Notes: generated by a model from the sequence alone, not told the origin. Counted from the first letter of the stretch, positions 24,242-32,955 are shown. The stretch: DNA of 62,309 bases from Colidextribacter sp. OB.20 (GCF_009911595.1 NZ_QWKG01000023.1:1-62309); one strand, 5' to 3'. Program-made: numbers and translations.

Positions 24242-25105
24242 TTGACCTATTTTATGTCTGTCATTCTGGGCTTTGTTCAGGGCGTGGCCGAATTTCTGCC
24301 CATCTCCAGCTCGGGACACCTGACCCTGTTCCAGCACTTCTTCGGCATGGAGGAGCCCGACCAGCTGTTCAACGTCCTGCTCCACTTCGCCACCCTGCTG
24401 GCGGTGTGCGTGGTCTACTGGCGGGACATCTGGGAGATGATTGTGGAGTTTTTCTGCTTCTTTGGCGACCTGTTTTCCCACAGAAGCTACCGGGGCAACC
24501 CGCCCGAGGCCAGGCGGATGGTGCTGCTCATCATCGTGGGCACCCTGCCCCTGTTCCTGGTGCTGCCCATTGAGGACAGGGTGGAGGCCTTCGGCAATAA
24601 TCCCCTCTTTGTGTGCGTGGCTCTGCTAATCACCGGCTGTATCCTGTTTCTCTCCGATCAGATGGCCCGGGGACACAAGACCGCCCGGAATGCCACCCTC
24701 CTGGATGTGCTGATTGTGGGTGTGGCTCAGGGCTGCGCCACGATTCCGGGGCTGTCCCGCTCGGGCTGCACCATCTCCGCCGGCATGGTCCGGGGCTTTG
24801 ACCGGAAATTTGCTGTGAGGTACTCCTTTCTCATGTCCCTGCCTGCCGTGCTGGGGGCCACCCTCCTGAAGGTGCTGGACGTGATGGAGCTGGAGGGGGG
24901 CGTCCCTAAGGAGAACCTGCCCAAGTATCTGCTTGGCATGGCCGTGGCCGCGGTGGTGGGATACTTCTCCATCCAGCTGGTCAAGCTGCTGGCCGACAAG
25001 GGCCGGTTTGGCTTCTTTGCCTTCTACTGTTGGGGAGCTGGGGCGCTGTTCATCCTGCTGAACATCATGGGCTGGAGCTTTGTGCCCACAGCTTCCCCGA
25101 TGTAA
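24242..25105 (+). CDS. uppP: Undecaprenyl-diphosphatase
   Basis: 287 residues from a TTG at 24242, chosen because AAGGGGG lies 9 bases upstream; the ATG at 24254 is too far from it. It is a polytopic protein with both UppP signatures: an N-terminal GVAEFLPISSSGH and a central ATIPGLSRSGCTISAG with the catalytic Ser/Arg region. It dephosphorylates undecaprenyl diphosphate to recycle the lipid carrier of cell-wall synthesis, and it can give bacitracin resistance. Transcribed alone. Confidence 0.92.
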   Translation: MTYFMSVILGFVQGVAEFLPISSSGHLTLFQHFFGMEEPDQLFNVLLHFATLLAVCVVYWRDIWEMIVEFFCFFGDLFSHRSYRGNPPEARRMVLLIIVGTLPLFLVLPIEDRVEAFGNNPLFVCVALLITGCILFLSDQMARGHKTARNATLLDVLIVGVAQGCATIPGLSRSGCTISAGMVRGFDRKFAVRYSFLMSLPAVLGATLLKVLDVMELEGGVPKENLPKYLLGMAVAAVVGYFSIQLVKLLADKGRFGFFAFYCWGAGALFILLNIMGWSFVPTASPM

Positions 25106-25110
25106 GATAA

Positions 25111-25255
25111 GGCCCCCTTCGCGGAGGGGGCTGGCACGGCGAAGCCGTGACTGGGGGTTTTCTCCCCAAAAGACAGATGGGCCTCGATTGAGGAAAACCC
25201 TCCACCACCGGGCTCTGCCCGGCGGTTCCCCTCCCTTTGCGAAGGGAGGCTTTTA
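25111..25255. repeat. Palindromic intergenic repeat between uppP and ftsK
   Basis: Starts GGCCCCCTTCGCGGAGGGGGC, contains GGCACGGCGAAGCCGTGACT and GGGCTCTGCCCGGCGG, and ends CCTCCCTTTGCGAAGGGAGG. The outer hairpins look like MITE ends. The first hairpin may end the uppP transcript. Confidence 0.65.
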
Positions 25256-25279
25256 TCCCATGGAAAGGAAGTTTACATA

Positions 25280-28231
25280 ATGGCGACACAGAAGAAAACA
25301 GGGGGGAGCCGGGCCGCGTCCAGCGGGGGAAGCCGCTCCTCCTCCAACACGGGGGGCCGCCGGGCCGCGCCCAAGGGAAAGGGCCGTCAGGCCCCGCCCC
25401 CCAAGCAGCCCTACCGCCGGGAGATCGGGGGAGCGGTCTGCTTCCTGCTGGCCATCTTCGCCGGCCTGGGCTACTTCAACATGGAGGCCATCTTCATCGA
25501 CCTGTTCTGCGGCCTCATCAAGAGCCTGCTGGGCTATGGCTTCTGGCTGACCCCGCCCGCCCTGGCGCTGGGGGCCTACATCCTGGTGTTCCACCGGGGC
25601 AGGCCGGTGCGGCTGCGGCTGACCTGCGCCCTGCTGCTGCCCCTGATCTTCTCCTGCTTCTTCCATGCCCTGCTGGCCCAGCCCCTGGAGTGGAACGCCC
25701 AGCTGTGGGGGAGCCTGCTGGAAAGCGGAAAGGCTTTACAGTCCGGAGGGGCGCTGGGGGGCGTGCTCGGACAGGGATTTGTCTCCCTGTTTACCAGGTT
25801 TGGGGCGGCCATTGTCTTTCTTCTGCTGGGCCTGCTGGCGGGGCTGGCCGCCTTCAACCGCACGGTGGTGGATGTGGCCGACTGGGTGCTCAGCCGGCCA
25901 CAGTATGAGTATGAACCCAGGGCCGAGCCTGCCCCCAGGCGGGAGCGGAAGAGAGAGCGGGAGCCACGCTATGAGGAGTCCGTTCAGCAGCCCGCGTCCC
26001 GGGCGGCCTCCCGCTCCTCCATCGACATCCCGATGGAGGAGGACGGCCCCCTGGTGGACAGGATGCCCACCAGGGAGGAGAAGCGGAAGAAAGGCTTTTT
26101 CAACCGCACCCCCCGGGTGCCCACCCCCGACCAGCTGCTGCGGCCCAAGGAGGCGGAGGAACCGGAGGAGATTGTCTCTGAGCCGGAGGAACAGAGGACG
26201 TCTATTGTGGGTCACACCCCGACCATGGACCCCAGCTTTCCCGTCATCTCCAAGCCGGAGCCCATTACCCATCCGGGCGGCCCGTCTGCGGGGGCAGATG
26301 TTATCCGCCCGTACAATGCAGATGCACTGCCGGAGCAGCAGGCGGATGCCGTCGGCCTCCAGGATGGGGACGGGATACCGGGAGAGCGGGGGAGTGAGGT
26401 CCATTTCCAGGGTGCAGGCGCACCGAGGGGAGAACGTGCGGATGGTATCCGCCCCCATACCCCCCCGCCGGAGGCCCCGCTGCCTCCCCTGCCGCCCACA
26501 CCTCCGGTGGTGCGGATGAATGGCGGCCAGCCGGCCACCGCTCCGGCAATGGAGAAGGTGACCGCGAAGGAGGCGGCCGTCCAGGCCGCACAGGTGGACC
26601 AGGAGATTCAACAGGCGATGGATCAGGGGGTGCCGCCCTACCAGTATCCGCCTCTGTCCCTGCTCAAGGAGGGCGGGGGAGAGATCGGCGGACAGGCCCT
26701 GGGGGAGCTGAACGCCAACCGCCAGCGGCTGGGGGACACCATCCACTCCTTCGGCATCGACGCCAACATCGTCAACGTGGTCCGGGGACCCTCGGTGACC
26801 CGGTATGAGCTGGCCCTGGAGCAGGGGGTCAAGCTGAACAAGCTAACCAACCTGGCCGACGACATCGCCCTGGCCCTGGGGGCTGCGGGGGTGCGTATCG
26901 CCCCCATCCCGGACAAAATCTCGGTGGTGGGCATCGAGGTGCCCAACAAGGTGGTCTCCCCGGTGAGCATTCACGAGGTAATTGGCTCCGCCAGCTTCAC
27001 CGGCAGCAAGTCCAAAACCTCCTTCGCCGTGGGCAAGGACATCAGCGGACAGGCCATCATCGGCGACATCGGCAAGCTGCCCCACCTGCTCATCGCCGGC
27101 ACCACCGGCTCGGGCAAGTCGGTGTGTACCAACACCATCATTACCTCTCTGCTCTATAAGGCCACCCCGGAGGAGGTCCGCCTCATCATGGTGGACCCCA
27201 AAATGGTGGAGCTGGGCATCTACAACGGCATTCCCCACCTGCTGATTCCCGTGGTCACCGACCCGAAGAAGGCCGCCGGGGCCCTCCAGTGGGCGGTTAC
27301 CGAGATGATGAAGCGCTACCGCACCTTCTCCGAGGTGGGGGTGCGCAAGCTGGAGGAGTACAACGCCCTGGCCGCCCGGACGGAGGGCATGGACAAGATG
27401 CCCGCCGTCGTGGTCCTGATCGACGAGCTGGCAGATTTGATGCTGGTGGCCGCCAAGGAGGTGGAGGAGTCCATCTGCCGGGTGGCTCAGATGGGCCGCG
27501 CCGCCGGGATGCACCTGGTGATTGCCACCCAGCGGCCCTCCGCCGACGTGATCACCGGCCTGATGAAGGCCAACATCCCTTCAAGAATCGCCTTCGCCGT
27601 GGCCTCCGCCATGGAGTCCCGGATCATTCTGGACACCCAGGGCGCCGAGAAGCTGGTGGGCCGGGGAGACATGCTCTTCGCTCCTCTGGGGTCCGGAAAG
27701 CCCACCCGGGTTCAGGGCTGCTTTATCTCCGACCAGGAGGTGGCCGCTGTGGTGGACTTTGTGAAGAAGAACAGCGGCGCCGCCCAGTATGACAACACCG
27801 TGATGGAGGAGATCGAGCACAACGCCGCCGAGAAGGACAAGGGAAGCAAGGGCGTGGGCGGCTCCGCCCCGGAGGACGTGGACAGCGAGTTCGACGAGCT
27901 CATCGACGCCGCCGCCGAGGTGGTGGTGGAGACGGGCCAGGCCTCTGTGTCCATGCTCCAGCGGCGGCTGAAGCTGGGCTATGCCCGGGCTGCCCGGCTG
28001 GTGGACCAGCTGGAGGAGAAGGGGATCGTAGGCCCCTTCGAGGGCTCCAAGCCCCGGCAGCTGCTCATCACCAAGGAGCAGTGGCAGGAGCTGAAATACC
28101 GCCAGGGTGTCACCCCCCCGGGCGGCGCGGCCGCAGCCCCCCCTCCGGCGGAGGACGCGCCCCTCGCAGGGGACGTTCCCCCCTTCGACGTGGACGACGC
28201 CCTGGACCGGGCGGAGGAGGATACGCTGTGA
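25280..28231 (+). CDS. ftsK: FtsK/SpoIIIE DNA translocase
   Basis: 983 residues from the ATG at 25280. A basic start is followed by four membrane helices within residues about 45-205, a long charged and Pro-rich linker (about 205-420), and the motor: Walker A GTTGSGKS at 607-614, Walker B VVVLIDELADLM, and a winged-helix gamma domain near the C-terminus (SVSMLQRRLKLGYARAARLV). It pumps DNA through the septum at division and into the forespore. The linker contains a palindromic-repeat insert. The end overlaps the next gene by 4 bases. Confidence 0.93.
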   Translation: MATQKKTGGSRAASSGGSRSSSNTGGRRAAPKGKGRQAPPPKQPYRREIGGAVCFLLAIFAGLGYFNMEAIFIDLFCGLIKSLLGYGFWLTPPALALGAYILVFHRGRPVRLRLTCALLLPLIFSCFFHALLAQPLEWNAQLWGSLLESGKALQSGGALGGVLGQGFVSLFTRFGAAIVFLLLGLLAGLAAFNRTVVDVADWVLSRPQYEYEPRAEPAPRRERKREREPRYEESVQQPASRAASRSSIDIPMEEDGPLVDRMPTREEKRKKGFFNRTPRVPTPDQLLRPKEAEEPEEIVSEPEEQRTSIVGHTPTMDPSFPVISKPEPITHPGGPSAGADVIRPYNADALPEQQADAVGLQDGDGIPGERGSEVHFQGAGAPRGERADGIRPHTPPPEAPLPPLPPTPPVVRMNGGQPATAPAMEKVTAKEAAVQAAQVDQEIQQAMDQGVPPYQYPPLSLLKEGGGEIGGQALGELNANRQRLGDTIHSFGIDANIVNVVRGPSVTRYELALEQGVKLNKLTNLADDIALALGAAGVRIAPIPDKISVVGIEVPNKVVSPVSIHEVIGSASFTGSKSKTSFAVGKDISGQAIIGDIGKLPHLLIAGTTGSGKSVCTNTIITSLLYKATPEEVRLIMVDPKMVELGIYNGIPHLLIPVVTDPKKAAGALQWAVTEMMKRYRTFSEVGVRKLEEYNALAARTEGMDKMPAVVVLIDELADLMLVAAKEVEESICRVAQMGRAAGMHLVIATQRPSADVITGLMKANIPSRIAFAVASAMESRIILDTQGAEKLVGRGDMLFAPLGSGKPTRVQGCFISDQEVAAVVDFVKKNSGAAQYDNTVMEEIEHNAAEKDKGSKGVGGSAPEDVDSEFDELIDAAAEVVVETGQASVSMLQRRLKLGYARAARLVDQLEEKGIVGPFEGSKPRQLLITKEQWQELKYRQGVTPPGGAAAAPPPAEDAPLAGDVPPFDVDDALDRAEEDTL
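26284..26456. repeat. Palindromic repeat remnants in the ftsK linker
   Basis: GCGGGGGCAGATGTTATCCGCCCG near 26288 matches the TGTAGGGGCGGATATTATCCGCCCG start of the intergenic copies, and GCGGATGGTATCCGCCCCC near 26438 is a second arm. Both are translated in frame within the linker of FtsK (GGPSAGADVIRPYNADA; ERADGIRPHTPP). Confidence 0.65.
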
Positions 28232-28740
28232 CAACAGATGAAGTATTCGGAGAACTGGACTTTGACGACTGCGGCTATTGGAACGGCCATTTGAAGCTGG
28301 ATTTTTTGGGGGAGAATCAGGAGATCGGCCTGATGATCGACTCGTGCAACGAGAGCCAGACCGAAATCTCCCACTGCCAGCGGGAGACCTGCCGCGCCTT
28401 CCTGGAAAAGTGGCCGGAATTGCAGTGGGCTGTTGTCAAGGAGATCATCCGCTACTACAACGAGGAGGAGCGCTTTGCCTACGGTCCGGACGACCCGGAG
28501 GAGTTCGCCGCCTGGTGGCCCGAGATCGAGACGGTGGAGGAGATGTGCAAATGGATTGAGCTGGAGACGGTGGTGATTGCGTCGGACAGCATCATGGAGG
28601 ATGTTTACGACGGAAGGTGCTGCCTGTATCTGCTCTTCAACCGCAAGTGGGCAGAGGAGGATCTCAACGATAACGGGGTGGGTATCCGGCTGCTGGACGA
28701 GGAGATCGACGGGACCAGATTTAAAGATATTGCCTTTTAG
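28228..28740 (+). CDS. Hypothetical protein coupled to ftsK
   Basis: 170 residues from a GTG at 28228 that overlaps the ftsK stop (GTGA). The protein is acidic and soluble (DEVFGELDFDDCGYWNGHLK; EIIRYYNEEERFAYG) and resembles the broad DUF2004/DUF6985 group, often found as immunity-like or unknown genes. The similarity is weak, so no function is assigned. Confidence 0.65.
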   Translation: MTTDEVFGELDFDDCGYWNGHLKLDFLGENQEIGLMIDSCNESQTEISHCQRETCRAFLEKWPELQWAVVKEIIRYYNEEERFAYGPDDPEEFAAWWPEIETVEEMCKWIELETVVIASDSIMEDVYDGRCCLYLLFNRKWAEEDLNDNGVGIRLLDEEIDGTRFKDIAF

Positions 28741-28751
28741 GGAAACGCCAA

Positions 28752-28932
28752 AAGCCTCCTTTTGAAAGGAGGTGCCCCAGTGGGCACACTGGGGCGGAGG
28801 ATTGCATTTTGGCGAAGCCAAAATATGCGAAGCAAATGAGGTTTTACAAACTTGGGTTTACTGCGTATGTTTTGCTTCGCAAAAGGCAATCCTCAGTCAG
28901 CCTGCGGCTGACAGCTCCTTTCAAAAGGGGCC
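28752..28932. repeat. Palindromic intergenic repeat before the MFS gene
   Basis: AGCCTCCTTTTGAAAGGAGGT at the left and CAGCTCCTTTCAAAAGGGGC at the right form inverted ends; inside are GTGCCCCAGTGGGCACACTGGGGC and TTTTGGCGAAGCCAAAAT. A GGATTGC / GCAATCC pair brackets the middle. The layout is that of a non-autonomous MITE-like repeat. Confidence 0.7.
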
Positions 28933-28978
28933 TTGCCCTGTGGGGGATGAGAGTTTGTTTCAGGAGAGAGATCGTATT

Positions 28979-30181
28979 ATGACCGAACAAAACCGGCAGC
29001 GAGCAGTCCGCCTTTTTGTGGCGGTGCTGGCCCTCACCGCCCTGGCCAACGGCCTGGGCAGCAGCATCTTTTCCAACTACTTCAACGAGGTCTTTCACAT
29101 CGACTCCGTCCAGCGGGGGTTTATTGAGATTCCCCGGGAGAGCCCCGGCATCCTGTGCATGGTGCTGGTGGCCGCCCTGGGCTTTCTGGGCAACCTGTGG
29201 ATGGCGGTGGCGGCCCAGGTCCTGGTGCTGGTGGGGCTGATTGTCATGGGCTGGCTGTCTCCCGGCTACGGGACCATGCTGGTCTTTCTGTTCATCCACT
29301 CTCTGGGGATGCACTTCTTCATGCCTCTCAACGATGCCATCTCCATGGACCTGGCGGACAAGGACAAGGTGGGGACTACCTTTGGAAGGTTCAAGGGGGT
29401 CACCACCCTGTTCAGCATGATCGCGGCGGTGATGGTCTTTTTCGGCTTTCGGACAGGCTTTTTCAGCTTCCAGTCCGGGACCATCCTGCCCTTTGCCCTG
29501 GGCGCCGTCTGCACCGCCGGGGCGGTGGTCCTGCTGGCGCTGATGGCCCGGCTGATGCTCCGGCAGGGCGCGGTAAAGAACCACAGGCTGCTCTTCCGGA
29601 AGCGGTACATGCCCTATTACATGGTTACACTGGCCTATGGCTGCCAGAAGCGGATCAAGATTGTATTCGCCCCCTGGGTCATCATCAACCTGCTGGGGCA
29701 GGGGGCGGACACGGTGGCCCTGCTCACCATTGTGGTCCACCTGGCGGGCACCTGGGCCGCTCCGTTCATCGGAAAAATGCTGGACAGGCTGGGCGTGAAG
29801 CGGATGCTGTGGGTGGAGGCCGCCTACATCGCCGTCTCCTTCGCGGCCATGGGCCTGCTGGCCGGGATGCTGGCAGGGGGGACCTTCGACCTGGGAGACC
29901 CCCTTACCTGGCTGGTCTTTGGGGTCTATGTGCTGTGCGTTCTCTTCGAGCAGTTTAACATAGTCCACTCCTATATGATGCGCGCCATCGCCCTGGACCC
30001 CAGCGAGGTCACCCGCACCCTGTCGGTGGGGCTAAGCGTGGACCATGTGATGGCCATCATTGCCTCCCCCATCATGGGCCTGATCTGGAACGCCTGGGGA
30101 GTGGAGTTTGTCTTTTACCTGGCGGCCCTGTCCGCCCTGCTCCAGGTGGCGGCGGCAGCCATGACCGAGGGGCGGCCCTGA
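28979..30181 (+). CDS. MFS transporter
   Basis: 400 residues from the ATG at 28979, with CAGGAGAG upstream. Twelve membrane helices can be drawn. An N-terminal pair (LFVAVLALTALANGLGSSIF) is followed by the loop with RGFIEIPRESPG. The substrate is not evident; the protein resembles uncharacterised Clostridial MFS members rather than a known drug or sugar group. It stands alone. Confidence 0.75.
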   Translation: MTEQNRQRAVRLFVAVLALTALANGLGSSIFSNYFNEVFHIDSVQRGFIEIPRESPGILCMVLVAALGFLGNLWMAVAAQVLVLVGLIVMGWLSPGYGTMLVFLFIHSLGMHFFMPLNDAISMDLADKDKVGTTFGRFKGVTTLFSMIAAVMVFFGFRTGFFSFQSGTILPFALGAVCTAGAVVLLALMARLMLRQGAVKNHRLLFRKRYMPYYMVTLAYGCQKRIKIVFAPWVIINLLGQGADTVALLTIVVHLAGTWAAPFIGKMLDRLGVKRMLWVEAAYIAVSFAAMGLLAGMLAGGTFDLGDPLTWLVFGVYVLCVLFEQFNIVHSYMMRAIALDPSEVTRTLSVGLSVDHVMAIIASPIMGLIWNAWGVEFVFYLAALSALLQVAAAAMTEGRP

Positions 30182-30220
30182 GCCGAAATATTTCATTTAT
30201 ATTAAATTTTACTAAAACCC

Positions 30221-30249
30221 TTTACAGCGGAAGGGTTTTGGAGTAGACT
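30221..30249 (+). promoter_or_regulatory. Promoter of ireB
   Basis: TTTACA at 30221-30226, 17-bp spacer, TAGACT at 30244-30249, about 50 bp before the ireB start. Confidence 0.55.
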
Positions 30250-30295
30250 AGACACAGACAGCCTCCCGACTTGGAGGCAAGTAGGAGGAAGCAAT

Positions 30296-30547
30296 ATGGA
30301 CGAGATGGACTATACCCGTAAATTCAGCCTTGGAGACCAGCGGGATATGGAGATCAAGGCCATTTTGACCACGGTCTATCAGGCCTTGCAGGAAAAGGGT
30401 TATAACCCCATCAATCAGATCGTGGGCTATATTCTGTCCGAGGACCCCACCTATATCACCAATCACAACAACGCCCGGGCCCTCATCCGCAAGGCGGACA
30501 GGGACGAGCTGCTCCAGACACTGGTCAGGTACTACCTGACCCACTAA
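30296..30547 (+). CDS. ireB: IreB family regulatory phosphoprotein (UPF0297)
   Basis: 83 residues, the family length, with AGGAGGAAGCAAT upstream. The sequence is a clear UPF0297 member: [12 protein letters not shown], the [20 protein letters not shown] core and the [15 protein letters not shown] helix. In Enterococcus IreB is phosphorylated on Thr by the kinase IreK and affects cephalosporin resistance. It is usually followed by ruvX and a DUF1292 gene; here it stands alone with its own promoter and terminator. Confidence 0.93.
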   Translation: MDEMDYTRKFSLGDQRDMEIKAILTTVYQALQEKGYNPINQIVGYILSEDPTYITNHNNARALIRKADRDELLQTLVRYYLTH

Positions 30548-30560
30548 AGCATGGCCACAG

Positions 30561-30587
30561 CGGCCCGCCCACCGGCGGGCCGTTTTT
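30561..30587 (+). terminator. Terminator of ireB
   Basis: CGGCCCGCC / GGCGGGCCG stem, 4-base loop, then TTTTT. Confidence 0.85.
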
Positions 30588-30589
30588 GC

Positions 30590-30656
30590 TGTAGGCGTGA
30601 CCGCCACCGGGCACGCCGCCTGAAACGGATAAAACGGCGGGCCGTCCCGCCCTGCA
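30590..30656. repeat. Palindromic repeat, TGTAGGG family, copy 6
   Basis: TGTAGGCGTGACCGCCACCGGGCACGCC, then AAAACGGCGGGCCGTCCCGCCCTGCA. It matches the right-hand part of the copy at 3826 (GTAGGCGTGACCACCGGGCACGCC and TAAAACGGCG). Confidence 0.7.
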
Positions 30657-30672
30657 TTTGGGAGGAGCACAT

Positions 30673-31113
30673 ATGAACATCCTGGTCAGCCACTGCTTTT
30701 TGGGGGAGCCCTGCCGGTATGACGGGCAGAGTCGCCTGGACCGGCAGATCATCGAACTGCACCGGGCGGGGCATAACCTGATCCCAGTCTGCCCGGAGGT
30801 GCTGGGCGGGCTGGACGTCCCCCGGCCCCCCGCCGAGATACAACCGGACGGCCGTGTCCTCACCCGGGACGGCCAGGACGTCACCGCCGCCTATCGGGCG
30901 GGGGCGGAGCGGGCCCTGGAGATCGCCAGGGAGAACGGCTGTACCGTGGCTATTTTAAAGGCCCGGTCCCCCTCCTGCGGCAATGGGGAGATCTACAACG
31001 GCGCCTTCACCCACACCCTCACCCCCGGCTGGGGGATTGCCGCCCGGTTGCTGGCCGACGCCGGCATCGAGGTGATGGACGAGGAGCATTTGCAGGCGTC
31101 GCTGTACCTGTAG
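30673..31113 (+). CDS. DUF523 family protein
   Basis: 146 residues from the ATG at 30673 (MNILVSHCFLGEPCRYDG), with GGGAGGAG upstream. It has the DUF523 Cys motifs HCFLGEPCRYDG, VCPEVLGGLDVPRPPAEI and KARSPSCGNGEIYNG. The family is about 150 residues and may bind a metal cluster; some members are linked to thiouracil handling, but the role here is not settled. Its TAG stop is contributed by the palindromic repeat that starts at 31109. Confidence 0.88.
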   Translation: MNILVSHCFLGEPCRYDGQSRLDRQIIELHRAGHNLIPVCPEVLGGLDVPRPPAEIQPDGRVLTRDGQDVTAAYRAGAERALEIARENGCTVAILKARSPSCGNGEIYNGAFTHTLTPGWGIAARLLADAGIEVMDEEHLQASLYL

Positions 31114-31168
31114 GGGCAGATGATATCCGACCCTGGAGCACCGGCGGGCCGAGTCGTCCCGCCCTACA
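31109..31168. repeat. Palindromic repeat, TGTAGGG family, copy 7
   Basis: Starts TGTAGGGGCAGATGATATCC and ends GAGTCGTCCCGCCCTACA. Bases 31111-31113 (TAG) are the stop codon of the DUF523 gene. Confidence 0.8.
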
Positions 31169-31243
31169 ACGCCGGCCCTTAAAAATCCATCGAAAACGGT
31201 CTGACGATAAAAAATTTAGAACCGGCTCACCCCGTATGAAAGA

Positions 31244-31285
31244 CCTCCCCTCGGAAATACTGGAAACAGTATACCGGGCGGGAGG
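31244..31285 (+). promoter_or_regulatory. Leader hairpin that covers the sigG ribosome binding site
   Basis: CCTCCC (31244-31249) pairs with GGGAGG (31280-31285), CTCGG with CCGGG, and ATACTG with CAGTAT across a GAAA tetraloop. The right arm is the sigG ribosome binding site. A leader hairpin that lowers sigG translation is known in Bacillus subtilis, so this is probably a conserved control. Confidence 0.7.
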
Positions 31286-31296
31286 TTTTGTCAGTC

Positions 31297-32067
31297 ATGC
31301 AGCACAAGGTAGAGATATGCGGGGTCAACACATCCAAGCTGAAGGTGCTGAAGAGCAGTGAAACCCAGGCGCTCCTGCGGAAGGCCAAGGCGGGAGACAT
31401 GCAGGCCCGGGAGGAGTTGATTTCCGGAAACCTGCGGCTGGTGCTGTCGGTGATCCAGCGCTTCTCCAACCGGGGGGAGAACGCTGACGATCTGTTTCAG
31501 GTGGGGTGCATCGGGCTCATCAAGGCCATCGACAACTTCAATACCGAGCTGGACGTGAAATTTTCCACCTACGGGGTGCCCATGATCGTGGGGGAGATCC
31601 GCCGCTACCTCCGGGACAACAGCACCATGCGGGTGTCCCGGGCCATGCGGGACACGGCCTATAAGGTCCTCCAGGCCAAGGAGGCCTATATGGCCCAACA
31701 CCAGAAGGAGCCCACCGTGGAGGAGATTGCCAAAATCCTGGGCATCAAGCGGGAGGACGTGGTCTTTGCCCTGGATGCCATCCTGGAGCCGGTGTCCCTC
31801 TATGAGCCGGTGTATTCCGACAGCGGGGACAACGTGTGCGTCATGGACCAGGTGAAGGACAACAAGAACAACGACGAGATGTGGGTGGAGCGTATCGCCC
31901 TCAAGGAGGCGGTGGGCCACCTCACCGAGCGGGAACGGAAGATTCTCTCCATGCGCTTTTTTCAGGGCAAGACCCAGATGGAGGTCTCCGCCGAGATCGG
32001 CATCTCCCAGGCCCAGGTCTCCCGGCTGGAGAAGAACGCCCTGCGGCAGATTCGGAAGGAGATGTGA
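31297..32067 (+). CDS. sigG: RNA polymerase sporulation sigma factor SigG
   Basis: 256 residues from the ATG at 31297 (MQHKVEICGVNTSKLKVL). The N-terminus VEICGVNTSKLKVL is diagnostic for SigG. Region 2 has NLRLVLSVIQRFSNRGENAD and DLFQVGCIGLIKAID; region 4 ends with EIGISQAQVSRLEKNALRQI. SigG drives late forespore genes. In many Clostridia and Bacilli it follows spoIIGA-sigE, but here it stands alone behind a palindromic repeat and a hairpin leader. The ribosome binding site is 11 bases from the ATG, a little long; a TTG at 31288 is too close to it. Confidence 0.95.
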   Translation: MQHKVEICGVNTSKLKVLKSSETQALLRKAKAGDMQAREELISGNLRLVLSVIQRFSNRGENADDLFQVGCIGLIKAIDNFNTELDVKFSTYGVPMIVGEIRRYLRDNSTMRVSRAMRDTAYKVLQAKEAYMAQHQKEPTVEEIAKILGIKREDVVFALDAILEPVSLYEPVYSDSGDNVCVMDQVKDNKNNDEMWVERIALKEAVGHLTERERKILSMRFFQGKTQMEVSAEIGISQAQVSRLEKNALRQIRKEM

Positions 32068-32098
32068 GCAAAGGGACTCTCCTGTCCCACCGCAGTGG

Positions 32099-32124
32099 AA
32101 CAGCCTTCCAGCAGGAAGGCTGTT
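32099..32124 (+). terminator. Hairpin after sigG
   Basis: AACAGCCTTCC / GGAAGGCTGTT, perfect 11-bp stem with an AGCA loop, 32 bp after the sigG stop. No T tract follows, so it may be an mRNA end-stabilising hairpin. Confidence 0.45.
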
Positions 32125-32140
32125 GAAAGTCAATCAAGAA

Positions 32141-32169
32141 AAGACCGCCCTCTTTTGGGGGGCGGTCTT
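32141..32169 (-). terminator. Terminator of the ZIP gene
   Basis: AAGACCGCCC / GGGCGGTCTT. On the minus strand it is followed by TTTTCTT, 4 bp after the ZIP stop. It can also stop sigG read-through. Confidence 0.75.
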
Positions 32170-32172
32170 ATG

Positions 32173-32955
32173 TCAACCAAGCGCTACATCTAAAATCATC
32201 ATAATGAGAAACCCGGCCATGACCCCCAGAGTGCCCGAGTGGCCCCCCTGGGACAGGTTGGCCTCAGGGATCAGCTCCTCCACCACCACATAGAGCATGG
32301 CCCCGGCGGCGAAGGACAGCAGCCAGGGGAGAACCAGCTGGACCGTCCCGGCCACCAGCACGGTGAGCAGGGCAAAGACGGGTTCCACCACCCCGGACAG
32401 CGCCCCGATGAGGAAGGCCTTCCCTTTTTTCATCCCCTCCTGATACAGGGGCAGGGAGATGGCCGCCCCCTCTGGAAAGTTCTGGATGCCGATGCCGATG
32501 GCCAGGGCGGTGGAGGCGGTGAGGAGGGCGGTGTCGCCGTTCTGGGCGGCCAGTGCGAAGGAGACGCCCACCGCCATCCCCTCGGGGATGTTGTGGAGGG
32601 TGACCGCCAGCACCAGCAGGGCGGTACGGCTGGGACTGGTCCCCCGGTGAAAGGACTCCGGTCCGAAGTGGGGGAGGAGGAAGTCCATCAGCAGCAGAAA
32701 GACGATGCCTAGAACGGAGCCTCCGGCGGCGGGAAGCCAGGCCGTCTGGCCCAGCTCCTCCGCCTTCTCAATAGCGGGGATGAGCAGCGACCACATGCTG
32801 GCCGCGATCATCACGCCGGCGGCAAAGCCCAGCATCACCCGATGCAGCGCCCCGGAGGCCTTGCCCCGGAACAAAAATACCACAGCGGCCCCGAGGGCGG
32901 TCATCAGAGCGGTGAAGCCCGTACCCCCGGCGGCCCAAGTAAGTGCCTGTAACAC
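32173..32955 (-). CDS. ZIP family metal transporter
   Basis: 260 residues from a GTG at 32955 with AAAGGG upstream. Eight membrane helices can be drawn. The ZIP metal motifs are HNIPEGMAVGVSFA in helix 4 and IGIQNFPEGAAISLPL in helix 5, each with His/Asn and Glu ligands. Bacterial ZIPs move Zn2+, and some Fe2+ or Mn2+, into the cytoplasm. It is transcribed alone, opposite to sigG. Confidence 0.9.
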   Translation of the reverse strand: MLQALTWAAGGTGFTALMTALGAAVVFLFRGKASGALHRVMLGFAAGVMIAASMWSLLIPAIEKAEELGQTAWLPAAGGSVLGIVFLLLMDFLLPHFGPESFHRGTSPSRTALLVLAVTLHNIPEGMAVGVSFALAAQNGDTALLTASTALAIGIGIQNFPEGAAISLPLYQEGMKKGKAFLIGALSGVVEPVFALLTVLVAGTVQLVLPWLLSFAAGAMLYVVVEELIPEANLSQGGHSGTLGVMAGFLIMMILDVALG

